The notes: generated by a model from the sequence alone, not told the origin. Shown: positions 1 through 12,621, numbered from the stretch's first letter. The stretch: 64,000 nucleotides of DNA from Plectosphaerella cucumerina (GCA_020746995.1 JAGPXD010000001.1:1426001-1490000); one strand, 5' to 3'. Program-made: numbers and translations.

Positions 1-1930
1 GCGACGACCAGCCGACCCTTGGGGTGAGCGTCGCTGCTGCGGCGATTCAAGTTCACCATGTGGGCCGGCGCTCATCGTCCGAGAGTGCATAACTTGAAGA
101 GACCTTGCGTCGGACGTCGTCAAAAGTCACTAAGGGTCATCATCCGTAACGACTGGCGATCGCCGACAGGTCCACCGGCTGCGGCTGTCCATGGAAATAA
201 CGGAATGCAGAGGCTTGAGAGGCAGCTTGCTCGTCGCTGGTCGCCTCCCAATCTGCGGGCGGCTCGGGAGCGGAATCGACTGGCAAATCGAAGCACCGCC
301 TGCGCCATCTTGGACGGGAGCTGAGCGCCCCGTGTCCAACCAAGGCGCTGAGAAAGGAAGGATCGGTGGCCTAGGGGAGAAGGGGGCTAGAAAGTGACTG
401 ATCTGATGCCGTGGACCCTGATCGGTCCGCCTCTTTGCTTTTTCCATCCTGCAACGTGTGATTGGGAGCAACGACCCTGCTTCTAGGCCGTGCTAGAGGT
501 CGAAGACGGGCTATCAAACGTTGTCGAATGACACACGGGCTGAGAAAAGAGAGGTCGCTGTTGGGTGGCAGCGGCCGGCACGTGACCCTTGCATCTCAAA
601 TGTCGAGGAGGAATGTCAACGACGCCAATGACGCTTGGTGGTCTTGTACCGTGCATGCCCTTGCTCGCGCTCATATGCCTGTCCATGTTCAGGCTACACG
701 ACAGTATCATCGTGTCTGACAACCGTGGCAGCCAGCCACAAGTCTTGAGCCATCGTCGCTTGGCTGTCGGGTGCAGCAGGTCGCGACCTCAGTCTTCAGG
801 GGGCGGGCTGGCGGCCCAGGGGTCGCAGAATCGGGGCAGATCTTTCGATGCAGGCCGGAAATGGCGATCTCTCACCAGGACGACATGTCAGAATCCGCCG
901 TGTCGCTGTCACATGACCGACTCTGCGTGGTGCCCGGAACAGCCAAGACACCGCAGCATGGCCATGCTGACGAACGCACAGAAGCAATCGATGGTTCTCA
1001 GCCAGATAAACAGTTGCAGTGGCCGTTTGCGAGGCCGGCTCACGTTTGAAGAGCGATACGGGATGGAGGCTGAGGCAATCCCGTTCTGACATGCATGATT
1101 TAATTGAGCGCAGGCGAGACCGAGGAGCGCGTTTGGGCGCCGTGATTGGCTCCCCGGGAACGTCGTTGGATGCAGAAGCTGGCCAGTGCCATGCGAACGG
1201 AGCGTTCCTATTGGTGTCGATGTGCCAGGCCCCGGCTTCGCGTTTCTGACAGAGCTGACCAGTGAGCAGACAAGCAGCTAAGAAAGGAGGAGAGAGGCTC
1301 GGCCGATCCGGTCTCCTCGCTTCGTCCACTTGGCTCACATGTCGAAGTCGAAAATGGATTGCCAGCCGGTGAACCGCCACAGCAAGGCTGGCTTGGCTGG
1401 CATCCGACCAGGAAGGAGGAGGGAGAGCGGGGTAGCTGTCGTCGGCGTTCGTGTCTTGGAAAGTTCCAAGTCGGCGGGCTGCTTCCAGAAGTGATGGGTG
1501 CTCCTCACGTCACGAGTGTCTTGGGGAGCGGGCCTCCAAGCTCAAGCTCCAAAGCTCGTAGCCCCCCCATCCATCAATATCGGAAGGCCTCTTTGCTGTC
1601 TGGTCTTGTTGTCGTGGGGTTGTGGCGCCGGCGGCGGCCCGGCCGGTGACTCGGATGCTCGTGATGGATGGCGAAAGACGGCGTGGAGGTAACAGAGTTT
1701 CGACGGGTTCTGCTGCGCACCCACCGACTAGCCACATTGGCCGAGAAAGGTCGCAAGCTTCCTTCCAAGTCCCCTCTCAAGGCTGTCCTGGTTGGAAAGG
1801 CTGCTGAAATCACGAACACCTTCAATCAGACGAGAGACTGGCTGGGCACTGGTAGGGATCACTGTCGTCGCGCTTCCTTGCTGCCCACCCATCCACCGTT
1901 CTGGGAGTCAAGACCGAGCAGCCGGGCGGG

Positions 1931-1957
1931 GTGTTGTGTGTGGTGTGTGTGTGTGTG
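1931..1957. repeat. GT-rich microsatellite
   Basis: An imperfect run of GT dinucleotides interrupted by TT and GG, lying in non-coding sequence upstream of the cyclin gene. Confidence 0.8.
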
Positions 1958-3847
1958 CTGGTAGCGTGTTGTGTTCGCGTCCAGGCGAGATGGGCGATCG
2001 TGCATGGCACTCGGAAACGGATTGGCCATGGGAGGGGCTGTTTGTGATGAGAGCATGACGGTGATTTATGCAGAGCAGAAGCAGAACAGGGAGCGAAATG
2101 CGGGTAAGATGGAATTGTGCAGGCACCAAAAATGCATGCACTTGCCTTGCATCTCTCTGGCCCCCACCCCGCTGTGGCTTGTGAAGAGGCGGTGCGCCCA
2201 GTGGACCTGGCTCTCCCCTGGCTCCTTCCTCACTCGACGCTATGGCTGCTGACAGGGGAAGCTGCATCGGACGCCGCACCTGCCTGCACGCTGGCGGACG
2301 GTAAGGTGGCTTTCCACTGCGCGTGGCGCCAACCGACATAACAATGCCCCCCCCCTCTTCTCGACGTCGGGAGGTCAGGTACATCCCGAGGCACGCATCC
2401 GTCGGCACAAGACAATGTACCGCAACCACCACACCAGCAGCAGTAGGCGGCCGCTCTCAAGGCCGTGCCAGATCATCAATACTTTGACGCACATGACTAT
2501 CAACTGACATGCCGCTTGCAGACAATGCCAAACAAACAAACACGGTCTTCGAAGTTCTTCATGCCATCGGGTCCGACCGAAAACAAGGGCCCGGGTCGGA
2601 TTCGCGGCCAGTAACGCTTCTCAGTGTCGCGCCAGCTCTTGGTCGGCAATATACATAAGAAAAAGCAACATTATTCGAACTGCGATCGATGGCATCGATC
2701 ACGAGCTGGATTGATATCAGCCACAGCACCACCCCCGCCAGACCGTTTTTGTTCACGACGCCGACGCCGAGCGCGGTACATTTGTACAGTACCCGCTCCC
2801 GCACCGCTGCTCCCGAGCCCGCTGAGCCTGAGTCGAGTCGCCTGCTTCCGGTCTTTCGTCATCCAGCGAGACCCGTTTCGCTCGAGCCCGCCTCGAACCG
2901 ACTTCGAAACTTTGCCCTGTTTGCCGGCTCCAGCTCGAGCATTGGCAAACGCCAACGCCTCTCGACCGAGACGAGAAGCACCGCAGAACGCGACCCGACA
3001 CGCCACGACGCGATCCCATCATTTATCCTTTTCCTCCTGTCTGTTCCTCGATCCGTGCAGCACCTCCACTTGGGGTCTCTTCTGCAACTCTGACCAGACG
3101 GCCGACTCGATCTCTCCCCTCTCTCTCTCACACCAGCCAGAGTGGGCAGAACTCACAGCACACAGACACCCACCACCCCCTGGTCCTCCCGCACCACCAC
3201 CCCTGCCCGAGCCAACCACGCAGACAGGGGAGACGGGGCCTGAAATACAGCTTGGCCCGCAGACACTTGACCAACAATCGTCGACCAGACGGACAGGCCA
3301 AGGCTCCACGTAATTACACGCCGCCACTCAGGGCTAGCGAATTACGCTGCTGGGATTCCCCTCCGTCTGCCGTCCTCCTCACTCGTCCTCCTGTTCCAGT
3401 GTTCCCCCCCTCCTGCTACCGTACAGCGGCCTTCCCCCTGGTCCAGCCACTCAGGTCCAGAGACTCGGTCCCCAGCTGAGCACCAGCAGCAAGCAAGCAA
3501 GCAGCTCATCGCCCGGCGCTGACTTGCATCGAACCTGGTCAGTTCAGGTCCACCACGGCCAGTCACTCTCACGACACCACGGCCGTATCTTACGGTGCAT
3601 CGGCCGCTTCCCCTGCACAACTCGTCCCGTTCTCCCCCTTGGCCTTGGACTGGCCCCCCAGGAGTACTTCGCCCACCCGCCATCATCTTGTACCTCGCTC
3701 GTCCGTCCACCCGCGTCCACCCACGCAACGCGAGGACGCTACTCGCCGTCGTCTTTACAGGCATCACACGCTGAGCGACACTCTGCAAGGAAAAAAAGCG
3801 GGCGGACACCACGGCACCACACACGGCCACAAGCACCCAGATCCTGG

Positions 3848-3915
3848 CACACACACACGCACTGCACCCGCACCAGCACCCGCACCCAGCACACACACCC
3901 ACACCACACCACACG
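3848..3915. repeat. CA-rich low-complexity tract
   Basis: Imperfect CA and CACC/CCCGCA repeats in the pyrimidine-rich leader/promoter region of the cyclin gene. Confidence 0.8.
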
Positions 3916-4836
3916 CCCCCCCAACTGGGGATTACCTGACCTTCCCCCGTCCATCCAAGTACCTGGCCTGCCCTGTCCGCCGGCCGGGGCCAAAGCAGCA
4001 CCAGCCTGTCTTAAAACCTACTCGTTAAAACACCTTCTCTTCCAATCCTTCCTCATCTCACCCGCCCTCCTCCTACCCTTTAACCCTACCTCCCTCCTCC
4101 CCTTCTTCCCTCCTCCTCCTCCCACCTCCCCTCATCCATTCATTTCCTCGAAGCCTGTCCTTCCTGACTTGCATCTTGTTCGATCAAGAAGTACAGTCCC
4201 CACAAGCGCCCCTGGGAATACACCTGAGAAGCGGAAAGGAGGAGGTTCGCATCCAGGCCACCAACCCACACGCCCCCCCTTTCGACCTCGACACAAGGAG
4301 CCGACATAGACTCCTTTAAAGGCCACAAGGGACCACTCAGCGATCCCGAGAGGACTGGACTGCTTGAACTCGAAAGTAGAAGACTGAAGAAGAGCGAGGG
4401 AATTCTTGTCTGGGATTTCGTCTCCTTTATTCGTGTCTGCCAATAATCCCGTCCTTCGTCCAATCCGCCCATTGTCTCCACGACTCCTCCTCATTCGACA
4501 AGCCGAGCATTCCTCAGCTTGACGTTCAAGAACTCGACTCAATCTCTCCCGCTCCGAACCGCCGCGGCCCCCCGAGCTTCTCCCTTCCGTTCCGACTCGA
4601 CGTCGGCCTTCGCGACCCGACCTCCATTCCACTCGATCCCTCTCGAGCCCCGGAATCCCACCCTTGGACCATCACCCGCAGCAGCAGCAACACCCGTCGC
4701 CGCCACTGCACCATCGCCTATTCGACGACTCCAATTGTACGGATCTCGAATCGCACCCCCTCCGAAAGCCCTCACCCAGCAGGACTTTCGAACCCTCCCC
4801 CCTCCCAAGGATCACAACCTGAGAGAGTCATCATAC

Positions 4837-4863
4837 ATGATTCGATCTTTGTGCCACCTTTAG
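4837..4863 (+). other. Possible upstream ORF (8 codons) in the cyclin leader
   Basis: ATG at 4837 opens an 8-residue frame (MIRSLCHL) closed by TAG at 4861-4863, about 50 nt before a canonical intron donor. If the cyclin transcript starts upstream of this point, it would be an upstream ORF. Yeast CLN3 is known to be controlled by a short leader ORF. The link here is inference. Confidence 0.25.
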
Positions 4864-4909
4864 GTGTCCAAAACCTCCCTCCCGCTCTCCAGAGCTTTGG
4901 GTGCAAGAG

Positions 4910-5030
4910 GTATGTCAGCCGCAGGATCGTGTGCGCCCCCCCCTCCTCATCGGCACCTGCATGAGAGAGATGGAGACGCCTGGCCTCCAGTCATGATGTG
5001 GTTCTAAACGTCGTTTTCTCTCCCTTGCAG
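4910..5030 (+). other. Candidate intron in the 5' leader of the cyclin gene
   Basis: A 121-nt segment has a GTATGT donor at 4910, a TTCTAAACG branch-like site near 5002-5010, and a pyrimidine tract ending in TTGCAG at 5030. All three signals are close to fungal consensus and point to + strand splicing toward the cyclin ATG. A further donor-like GTAAGC lies at 5203 with no clear partner acceptor. Confidence 0.45.
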
Positions 5031-5794
5031 TTGTTTGTCGAAGGCGCCTATTGGGACCGCGACATTCTCTCTCTCCACATCCAAGCTCCGACCAACTTCC
5101 GAAAGGTCGCCCCGTGGGACACGTTAACTCGTAGCTCCCGCCGCGCCTCAGGAATCGGCTCATTTCCTCGTGTCTCTTGCCAGACTATTCATCACCGTGG
5201 AGGTAAGCTACTCTTGGTTCGGTCCCCCTATTTTACCCTTCAAGGGTGACACAGATTGTTCTTGCTGGCCCTTATCTCCTGTCCGTGCCATTACACGTCT
5301 CCACGTCGTGCTCCCCTCCTCCACTACACCCCCCTTCCCAAGGACCCGTGGGAGCCGCGACTCACATTGACTGGCACTCGCAACGTCCCTTTGATCGGCG
5401 CCATCATTGTCTCACCCCATCCTCGCGTGCCTGTACAAGACTCCGCAGAAGCTGATTCACGCCTCGCAGAACTCCTCGAACGGCCATTTTCTTAAACGGC
5501 CTACTTCCCGGCCACTTTGGTCTCCTCTGGTCCAGGCTTCCCTTCACAACGGAACCAGCCACAGCCACTCTTTTTGCTGAATACCCTTCACCACACTCCT
5601 TCTAATACTAATATTCTAATCGTTCGGTTGGATATTCCATCACATTTTTTGGGTTCCACCGGACCTTCCACACACACTCTCTCTACCTCGAAGCTTCCTG
5701 GAGAACTTTACCAGTCATTCATTGATCAGACCAACCATCATCAACCACCGAGGCCCTCTCAACCAACACACACCACCTTCCTCACCCACCCAGC

Positions 5795-7099
5795 ATGGCT
5801 TTCTACCAGCACCAGCGGCCTCAGCCCGATGGCACTTTCTTCACCGAGGTCGTCGACGAGCCTGTCAGGCCTCGCATGGGAACTAGGGATGCTGCCAAGA
5901 TGATCGCCAGACAGAGGCAAGAGATCATTGCCAACGAGCTGTCCCGCCTTGCCTGCGACGAGTACCTCGAGGACATCATGAAGCACACGAGACACATGGA
6001 GGTATGGCTTGCCACTTTTCCCTTTCCTGCCTCACTTGGCTGACCAGTTCCTCAGGACGAGACACTGCCTGATGCCAACCTTATCGACATGCAACGCGAG
6101 ATTCAGTGGTACATGCGCCCTTACCTCATCGACTTCCTGATCGAGGCTCACGCCGCCTTCTCGCTGCTCCCCGAGACGCTCTTCCTCACCGTCAACCTGC
6201 TCGACCGCTACTGCTCCAAAAGGGTGGTGTACAAGCAGCACTACCAGCTTGTGGGCTGCGCAGCCCTGCTTATTGCGGCCAAGTACGGAGATAAGAAGGA
6301 CCGTGTCCCGCAGATCCACGAACTCAACAACATGTGCTGCGGCCTCTACGACACGGGCATGTTCACCCAGATGGAGATGCACGTCCTCAACACGCTCGAG
6401 TGGACGATAGGTCACCCCACAGTCGACTTCTTCTCGCAGCTCATCGTCGCAGAGGAGCACGATCGGGTCGAGGTCGAGCACATGGCCTCCTACATCTGCG
6501 AGATTGCGCTGTACCACCGCGACTTCGTGTCGGCCAAGCCGTCGGTCATGGCCCGTGCCTCGCTGGCGTTGGCGAGGGCTATCCTAGGCGAGCCTGAGGT
6601 CAATGACGGCGAGTGGGACCATGTCGACAACGTCACCCTCCTCACCCTCTCTCAGCACCTGCACCAGCCGTCGGTGGCGCTGGCTCGCAAGTACTCTGCG
6701 CCTCAGTACTCGTGCGTGTCCAAGAAGCTCGCATCATTCATGGCCCACCAGGCCACCATGTCGCGGGTACAGGCCGGTCCCCAGACTCCGCCCTCGGAGC
6801 CAAGCTTCCAGCAGCAACAGCAGGCCGACATCTACAGCACCCCCCACAAGGGCCACGGCGCTGTCCAGGGTGTTGCAGACGGTTACATGACACCTCCGAT
6901 CACTCCCGACGGCCAGGTCTACGGCCACGCCTCCAAGGAGGGTTACCTGATTCCGCCCAGGTGCCCCGTCACGCCGACGCCCCAGCCTCACCACGCAGCA
7001 TACCCGCAACAGCAGCAGCAACAACAACATCCGCATCACAACATGCAGCACCAGTACGCACAACACATGTATCACGAACGCACCGGACAGATGGTCTGA
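5795..7099 (+). CDS. CLN1: G1/S-specific cyclin (Cln-type)
   Basis: Predicted 416-aa cyclin that would bind and activate the main cell-cycle CDK at the G1/S transition. Exon 1 is 5795-6001 and exon 2 is 6056-7099; the 54-nt intron keeps frame (GAG|GTATGG...CTCAG|GACGAG). The cyclin box follows the junction: MQREIQWYMRPYLIDFLIEA, then LLDRYCSKR and LIAAKYGDKKDRVPQI, with LEWTIGHPTVDFF closing the N-terminal fold. A second cyclin fold runs to about residue 300. The C-terminus is low complexity, rich in Gln and His, with TP sites (MTPPITP, PVTPTP) that could be CDK-phosphorylated and affect turnover. This is the architecture of filamentous-fungal Cln1/Puc1-like cyclins. The start ATG has a CAGC context after an ATG-free leader of at least 300 nt. 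Confidence 0.93.
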
Positions 7100-9779
7100 A
7101 CATTCGAGTGACCGTCCGGCCCCGATCGCCCCCTCGGCCTCGGGCGGACGGAAGCCACCACCACCACACGACACCCAAAGCCCTGCCACGTGTCGTCGTG
7201 GCAGGCGGATCGTGACCCTGGCGACGGGGCACGAGCAAGAGGAAAAGAAAAATTGACTGCATCGGAGCATACAGAATGGGCTCTTTTCATCAGCACGGTC
7301 ATGGCATCCAGCGATTTTGATTTGATTTTTTCCTCACGCGAGTTTTTGCGACACTTCGACAAAGCGGCCGACAGCGGACCACGCAAAAAAAAAAGTAACA
7401 CCATACCCGAATACCCAACATTTTCCTTTTCTTCGCACGCAACAACAGCTTTCACCTGGACATACACTACCTCTTCTACCGACGAACGCCTCTCATCACC
7501 ACCCCTCGAGAGGCGGAGGGGGCGGCCACTTCTGCCGTCTCCGTGTTACCATAGGCGGCAACAGCGACGGACGCGGCCGGACAGGACATGCCCGGGCCTC
7601 GACCACCAAACGAACAGGTCGCACGCATACTGTAGGATCTATTTTTGCGAGGTCCCCGAGAGGATCCTTCGACTCTCTGGACGAGAAAAACCGGAGGACG
7701 ACGAGGCTGCGGCTTCAGACGAGCAGCGCCTCAACTTGGCCTCCCCCGGACCCGAGGACTCCGGCCTGTGGGCATCACAATCCACGGCCACTAATATCTC
7801 GGGCATGGCAAGGGCGCGATGGCGGGAGGAGTGGGCGCGCAAGGGGGGGCAGGGGCGCTGCGAGTCAGGTCACGGGCGCAATAGGATTGCACCGGGGGCC
7901 CGGCGAGGCGGCATTCCAGAGAGGGATTTCTCGCGACGGGGGACCCTGAGCGACTGCGGACAGCGAGCCGCATGAGCCCCGACTGCAGGTAGCAGGCGGC
8001 AGCAGAAAGCATCAACTTCAAGCACACAAAAAAAACCGTAAAATTTCCCACAATCTTGGTGTTCCTTTCGCGCGTGATACAAGGGCGAGTTCCACTCTGT
8101 GAGGCCGGGCGGAGCAAGGGTTCACCTGCCGCGAGTCGTTGTCTCTATTCCCGCCTGGGTGTCACTCAGGGAGTCAGGGGGGAAACAGGAACAGCATCGG
8201 ATGAGTGGCACGTGCATGACATGCCCTGGGGGAACTGGGACTTGCGGTGGACTCTGGGAGTGGGTGGGCGAGCGCGAGTGGTCGGAGATTAACTTGTCAA
8301 TCGAGACCACAGGCGGGCTGCCACGTCAGAGGTGGCACGGTCGGGCCTTCTCGCGCGCTTCTGTTCAGCTCGGCCGGGAGACCCCAGGCGAAGAGTACCA
8401 GTGAGCAGGGTTGGTAGATGGAGAGAAGCAGAGCATTGCTTGTGGCGAGGGCGGGTGGCGCTGGGTGATGAGTTGGCCATCACGAGAGGAGGGGGGGGGA
8501 TACATGGTCGCGAGGGGGGAGGCCGGTGTGGCAGCTGGTACCGGTGCTAGTAGGCCAGTGGTGTCTTGTGAGATTAGGGACATGCATTGCATTGGACTCG
8601 AGGCTCTCTCTACAGGGCCGGTGAGACTATCGACTGGGGGGGCCGGTGTTGCTTTTTAGAGGGAGGGGGGAAACACGGTCTTGGGGGGCGTGACCCGGGG
8701 GTGAGGTCGGCCATGCGGCCGCAACGGGCCTGTCTCGACCTGGGACGGTGCGGCAGTGATGATGGGCGGAGGCGAGTTGGATCTCGACGCAGGGGTGAGG
8801 GATGATTTGTCGCGATCTCAGCGCAGTATGTACAGTAACAGTACACGCGAAGGGGCCTCCTTTCCTCGATGGGGTCATGCAGGTAAAATGAACGACTTCG
8901 CTCCCCGTGCCGCGGCTGCAGGGCGGCGCGGGCGGGAATAGGGGCCCCGGGCGGACATATTTGTCCTGGGTGCGATGATATAGGGGGCGTGGGCACGCGC
9001 TGGCATTCAAGGTGTCCATGCCAGAAACTGAAGGGTTCGCGTTGGTGGAAAGGCATGCAGATGACGAGCTGGAGACATCGAGATGCATCCGACTCTTCAA
9101 TGCGGAAAGAGGGAGAACCTTAGGGGGTCTCCATGTCCCCTTTTGCTTCATTGCGGGAAGTCACGGTGCTGCCGTTCCTGCCCGTCTGGAATTCGGGCAA
9201 CCCCTGCCAAGGAAGGCACAATAGGGAGGGGCTGACATAATGGGACGAACTGGAGCTTAGTCAGTGGGGCCTGTTCGTTGGAGGGGCTCGTGCTTTCTCG
9301 TCGTCCGAACTTCATCTCAACTGCCTGGACCACATTCCATTGCTTTTGTGCGACACGGACATTCCTCGCCAAACCAGGACATCATCAAATCAACCCGTCC
9401 CCCTCCGTTCCTGCATTTTCATCCCGCGTCTTCTCTTCTCTCCACTCCGGGACGGGGCCCGAGACGTTTGTGTGAATGTGGACTCGACCAAGCCAACCCA
9501 ACCACCCCCCCAGTCCGCAACGAGATTTGACCCGCGAATAATCTCAAATTCTCGTTCTTTTTGCTTCCTTCTTCTGTCCTTCACCGCTGTTCCGCCCTGC
9601 TTCTCGTTGATAGACCCGCCGGGCAGGGCGTGCGACCATTGCAACTGTGCACCGCAGGCTTGTGCTGCATTCCCAGCGTGCTCTTTCTCGTGCTAACTTG
9701 ACGCCTGTGTGTTGTGCAGGATCGCCAATGCTATGCATATGTGAGCAGCATATGCACCGGCAGTGCGCCGTGTCCCGGC
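7100..9779. other. 2.7-kb gap between convergent genes, no supported coding sequence
   Basis: The cyclin gene ends on the left and the retropepsin-like gene ends on the right, so no flanking promoter needs this space. Open frames here have no recognisable domain and shift composition erratically. G-rich tracts occur at 8490-8530 and 8635-8700. At 9400-9720 the + strand becomes pyrimidine-rich and holds a splice-acceptor-like site (GCTAAC near 9691, GTGCAG at 9714-9719). Confidence 0.5.
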
Positions 9780-11905
9780 TCACGCAGCTGTACCCGCCGA
9801 GGGAGGCTTCGGCGGGGGAAAGAAGAGGGACTCGTTCTGGAGCTTATCCAGGATCCGCCGGGCCTGAAGCCTCCTCTTGCGCGTGGCGTCGTCGTCATCG
9901 TCATACTCGTCGTCGCTACTCCGAGTCATTGAGCTTCGGCGGCGCTTCTTCTTCCTCGGCTCGATGATCTTGGTCTGCTCCCTGGTCATAAAGTCGTCAA
10001 TGCGCAGCTCGCTGCGTCCGCGTTTTTTGGTCTCGACGTCGCGGATACGGAATTGCCGGATTCCCGCCTTGTTGACCACCACGTGCTCCATCTGCAGTCG
10101 CACCGGGTCGGCCTGCTCGCCGTGCCGGGCCATTATCAATGCTAGCTCGGACCCCTCCGGGTCTGGCGGGCAGATGTCGTTGCCGGGCTCGAAGCGCCGC
10201 TGGCCCGGCATGCGTTGCGTTCCGAGGACGTCGCGCCGGTCTTCGCCGAACCATACCGCACGCAGGCCAGGTGTCGACTGGACATAGCAGCATTGGATCG
10301 GAAAGAGGCCTGACAGACGTCCCATACTTGAGGAAAGCGACTCCTTCCAGGCGTCGTACAGGAATTCTTTGACCTCGCCGTTCTGATCGAGCTCCCCGAC
10401 ATGCCTCGGCCGGACCTTTTTGTTTCCGCGCAAGGCCATCACCTGCGTGATGCCTCCCAGGATATGCGGCCGCGACGGCCACACGGGGTCCCCCGAGTCG
10501 ACGAGCGAAGACCCCGTCTGTGTGTCGCACATGGCCACGTGGAGCTCGTAGACGTTGCACTTCATCGACCCGTTGGCCGTCTGCGTCATGGTCACCGACG
10601 CAGCCGGGTACTCCTCGAAACGGATCCCCAGCGCCTCCAAATCTGTTTCGTAGAGGCATGGGTGAGTCGCACCCGTGTCGAACATCATTGAGAAGCAAAG
10701 CCGCGGCTTGTCTGGATCGGAAACGAGGATACCCCCATCTGTGGTGGTGTCGGTCTCGGTTCTGGACTTGGGGATGTGCGCCTTGACAGTCGTGCCACGG
10801 CCCTTGAACCTCCGCGCCTTCGCCAGCGATGCATCGTGCGCCCTGGCCCCCGACGGTCCAGGCAGCCGACCCGGATAGTCTGGCTCCTGGTGATACCGGA
10901 CCGCCTGGAAGCTCATGGTCACCAAATGGTGGCTGTCACTGCCGACTCCGGACGCCGTGCCCCTCATGGCCATCGGCCAGCCGTGGCGGCCGACGCGGAT
11001 GGTTGGGGGACCCGGGATCAACGGCGGCTCGAACCACAACGATCCAGGCCCGTGGATGCTGGCATATGCTTCGGTGCGCTCATACCGGTCGCGCGTGAAC
11101 TCCTCGTATGACGAAGCCATTTCCATGAAGTGGCCCGCCCAGAAGAGGGCGTACTGCTCCGAGACACCTACCGTGCCGTCCTCGTAGGCGCGAATAGCTC
11201 CCTCCATGTTGGCGATTGTGTCATTTTCCTCGGCATCCTCGAGCACGGACCGAAGCAGCTGAACGCGGTCATCCACGGCGTGTTTCCTGAAGTATTCCGT
11301 TTCGGTGCTGACAACAGTCAGCAGGTACTTTCTCCTCTTCTTCTCCGGTAAAGAACTCACAACGTGCCCTCGACAGCGTCGCGATCCTCGACCAGATCGA
11401 GCTTCCGCCGTGCTTCACGCGCCTTCTCCAGGCTCTCCCCGATGCTGACGACAGCCGCGGCGCCCTGCACCATCAGAATCTCCTGGTAGATGAGCTCCCA
11501 GCGCTCAACTTCGGCATCGGCCTGTTCGATGGCGCTCAGTCCTGTGCCGAGCTGCGAGCCGATAACGAGGGAGGGCAGTGCGAGCTGCGGTGTTCGGGGT
11601 GGCCGCGCCTGGGAGGGACCGTCCAGCGGAAGGGGCATGTCGGCTCGCGAGGGGGGAAGGTCCTCGGATTCCCACCCTGAGGATGTCGAGTTGTCATCGC
11701 CGTCGCCTATGGTTTGCACCCCGGGCATGGGCTCGCCGGGGCGGCGGGGGAACTCGCCGTCGACAGGCGTAAAGTCGGGGCTGGGTAGAGATGATGCGCC
11801 TGAATCGCTGATGCCGGCGTCGGAGTACTTGTCGGAATCGTCGATCCTGATATCGTCGCCGGTCCAGCGACTGGCCCGCGAGGATCCCTCCGGCCGGTCG
11901 GACAT
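9780..11905 (-). CDS. Uncharacterised protein with retropepsin-like DTGA site
   Basis: Not a family I can name. Two exons (11905-11361 and 11307-9780) give 690 aa. The intron 11360-11308 has GTGAGT, CTGAC and GTCAG signals and joins ...AVEGT to TETEYF... in frame. ATG at 11905 (MSDRPEGSS) is the first sensible start; an upstream in-frame TTG was rejected. The N-terminal 130 residues are acidic, Ser/Pro-rich and probably disordered, followed by a helical region. Around residue 385 comes CFSMMFDTGATHPCLY, which matches the hydrophobic strand plus D-T/S-G-A active site of retropepsin-type aspartic proteases. A later RPHILGGITQ could be the hhG element. The C-terminus has a strong basic cluster (EPRKKKRRRSS) and an acidic run, suggesting nuclear location. 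The gene is divergent from the giant gene at 12622. Protease activity is inference. Confidence 0.75.
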
Positions 11906-12621
11906 GTCGAAGTTTGGCGTGTTGGGATTGACGCGATCGGTGATGGAGTCGCTTTCGCTTGATTTCTGGATGGCTGGGAATGAAGAATGTCCGCAACGGA
12001 TAGTGCGTCCGGCATAGACAGCCGGTTGAGCAACGCCAGGTAAGTCGACGTCCTGTCTTTTCTGGCCCTCACTCTGACTTCTTTGAGGTTTCCTCGCCTT
12101 TGTCAACCCCGGCCAAGGCTGCCGCCCGCCTTTCAAGCCAGCACTCCCTAGAAGGGGCGCGGCAACACCACGGCGGCGGTGCTCAATTGTCGCGGGTCGC
12201 CGGATTTTCTTTGTCGCGAGGGCCGGGGAACGTCCCAGAAGGCGTCTTTGTCGCTATTGTTGTGGACGACCACATCAGGACCCTGTCCCCTTAGAGCGAC
12301 ACTCCTCCCTGGCAACCGCGCACCGTCCTTTGTCGGGCGTCTTTGATAACGGCGACGTCCTGCCCCCTTCAGCGTTGTCGTGGTCTCCTCTGCTTGAGCT
12401 TTCCGGATCTTTCCTGACACGTCCTTTGGTCATAATCATTTCTCGCATGCAACATTAGGGGGGCTGAGGCTGCTTTTTTTTCTGACGAGGCCAACTTTCT
12501 GGGACAGCGTCTTTTCATTTCCCACTCATCAATCACTTCTGTGTTGGCATAGCTCGAGACGAACACATTGCGACAGACACGCAGTACACCCAATCATCAC
12601 ATCCCACGGGGAACCGGCGCC
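11906..12621. promoter_or_regulatory. Shared divergent promoter of the retropepsin-like and giant genes
   Basis: 716 nt separate the two start codons, transcribed away from each other. No coding exon is evident. A CCAAT sequence lies at 12590-12594 just before the + strand ATG. The region probably contains both leaders and a bidirectional promoter. Confidence 0.5.

Larger units (their letters stand above)
1..5794. other. Long upstream region of the cyclin gene; no supported coding sequence
   Basis: I see no convincing gene here. Open frames exist on both strands but they lack domain-like composition and sensible starts. From about 2700 onward the + strand becomes strongly pyrimidine-rich with CA/CT tracts, the look of a fungal promoter and leader, and this continues to the cyclin ATG. 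No ATG occurs in the last 300 or so bases before that start. The leader may therefore be long, with at least one candidate leader intron. Confidence 0.6.

Noticed and set aside
7190..7975. 261-codon frame downstream of the cyclin
   Set aside because: No ATG start and no domain; GC-rich DNA yields many such frames, and composition is erratic.
11357..11360. Four-base overlap suggesting a two-gene operon
   Set aside because: The second frame would start with GTG, and a consensus intron joins the two frames.
9780..11905. Retrotransposon remnant around the DTGA site
   Set aside because: No reverse transcriptase, integrase, RNase H or terminal repeats in or around the gene, and introns and codon use look host-like.
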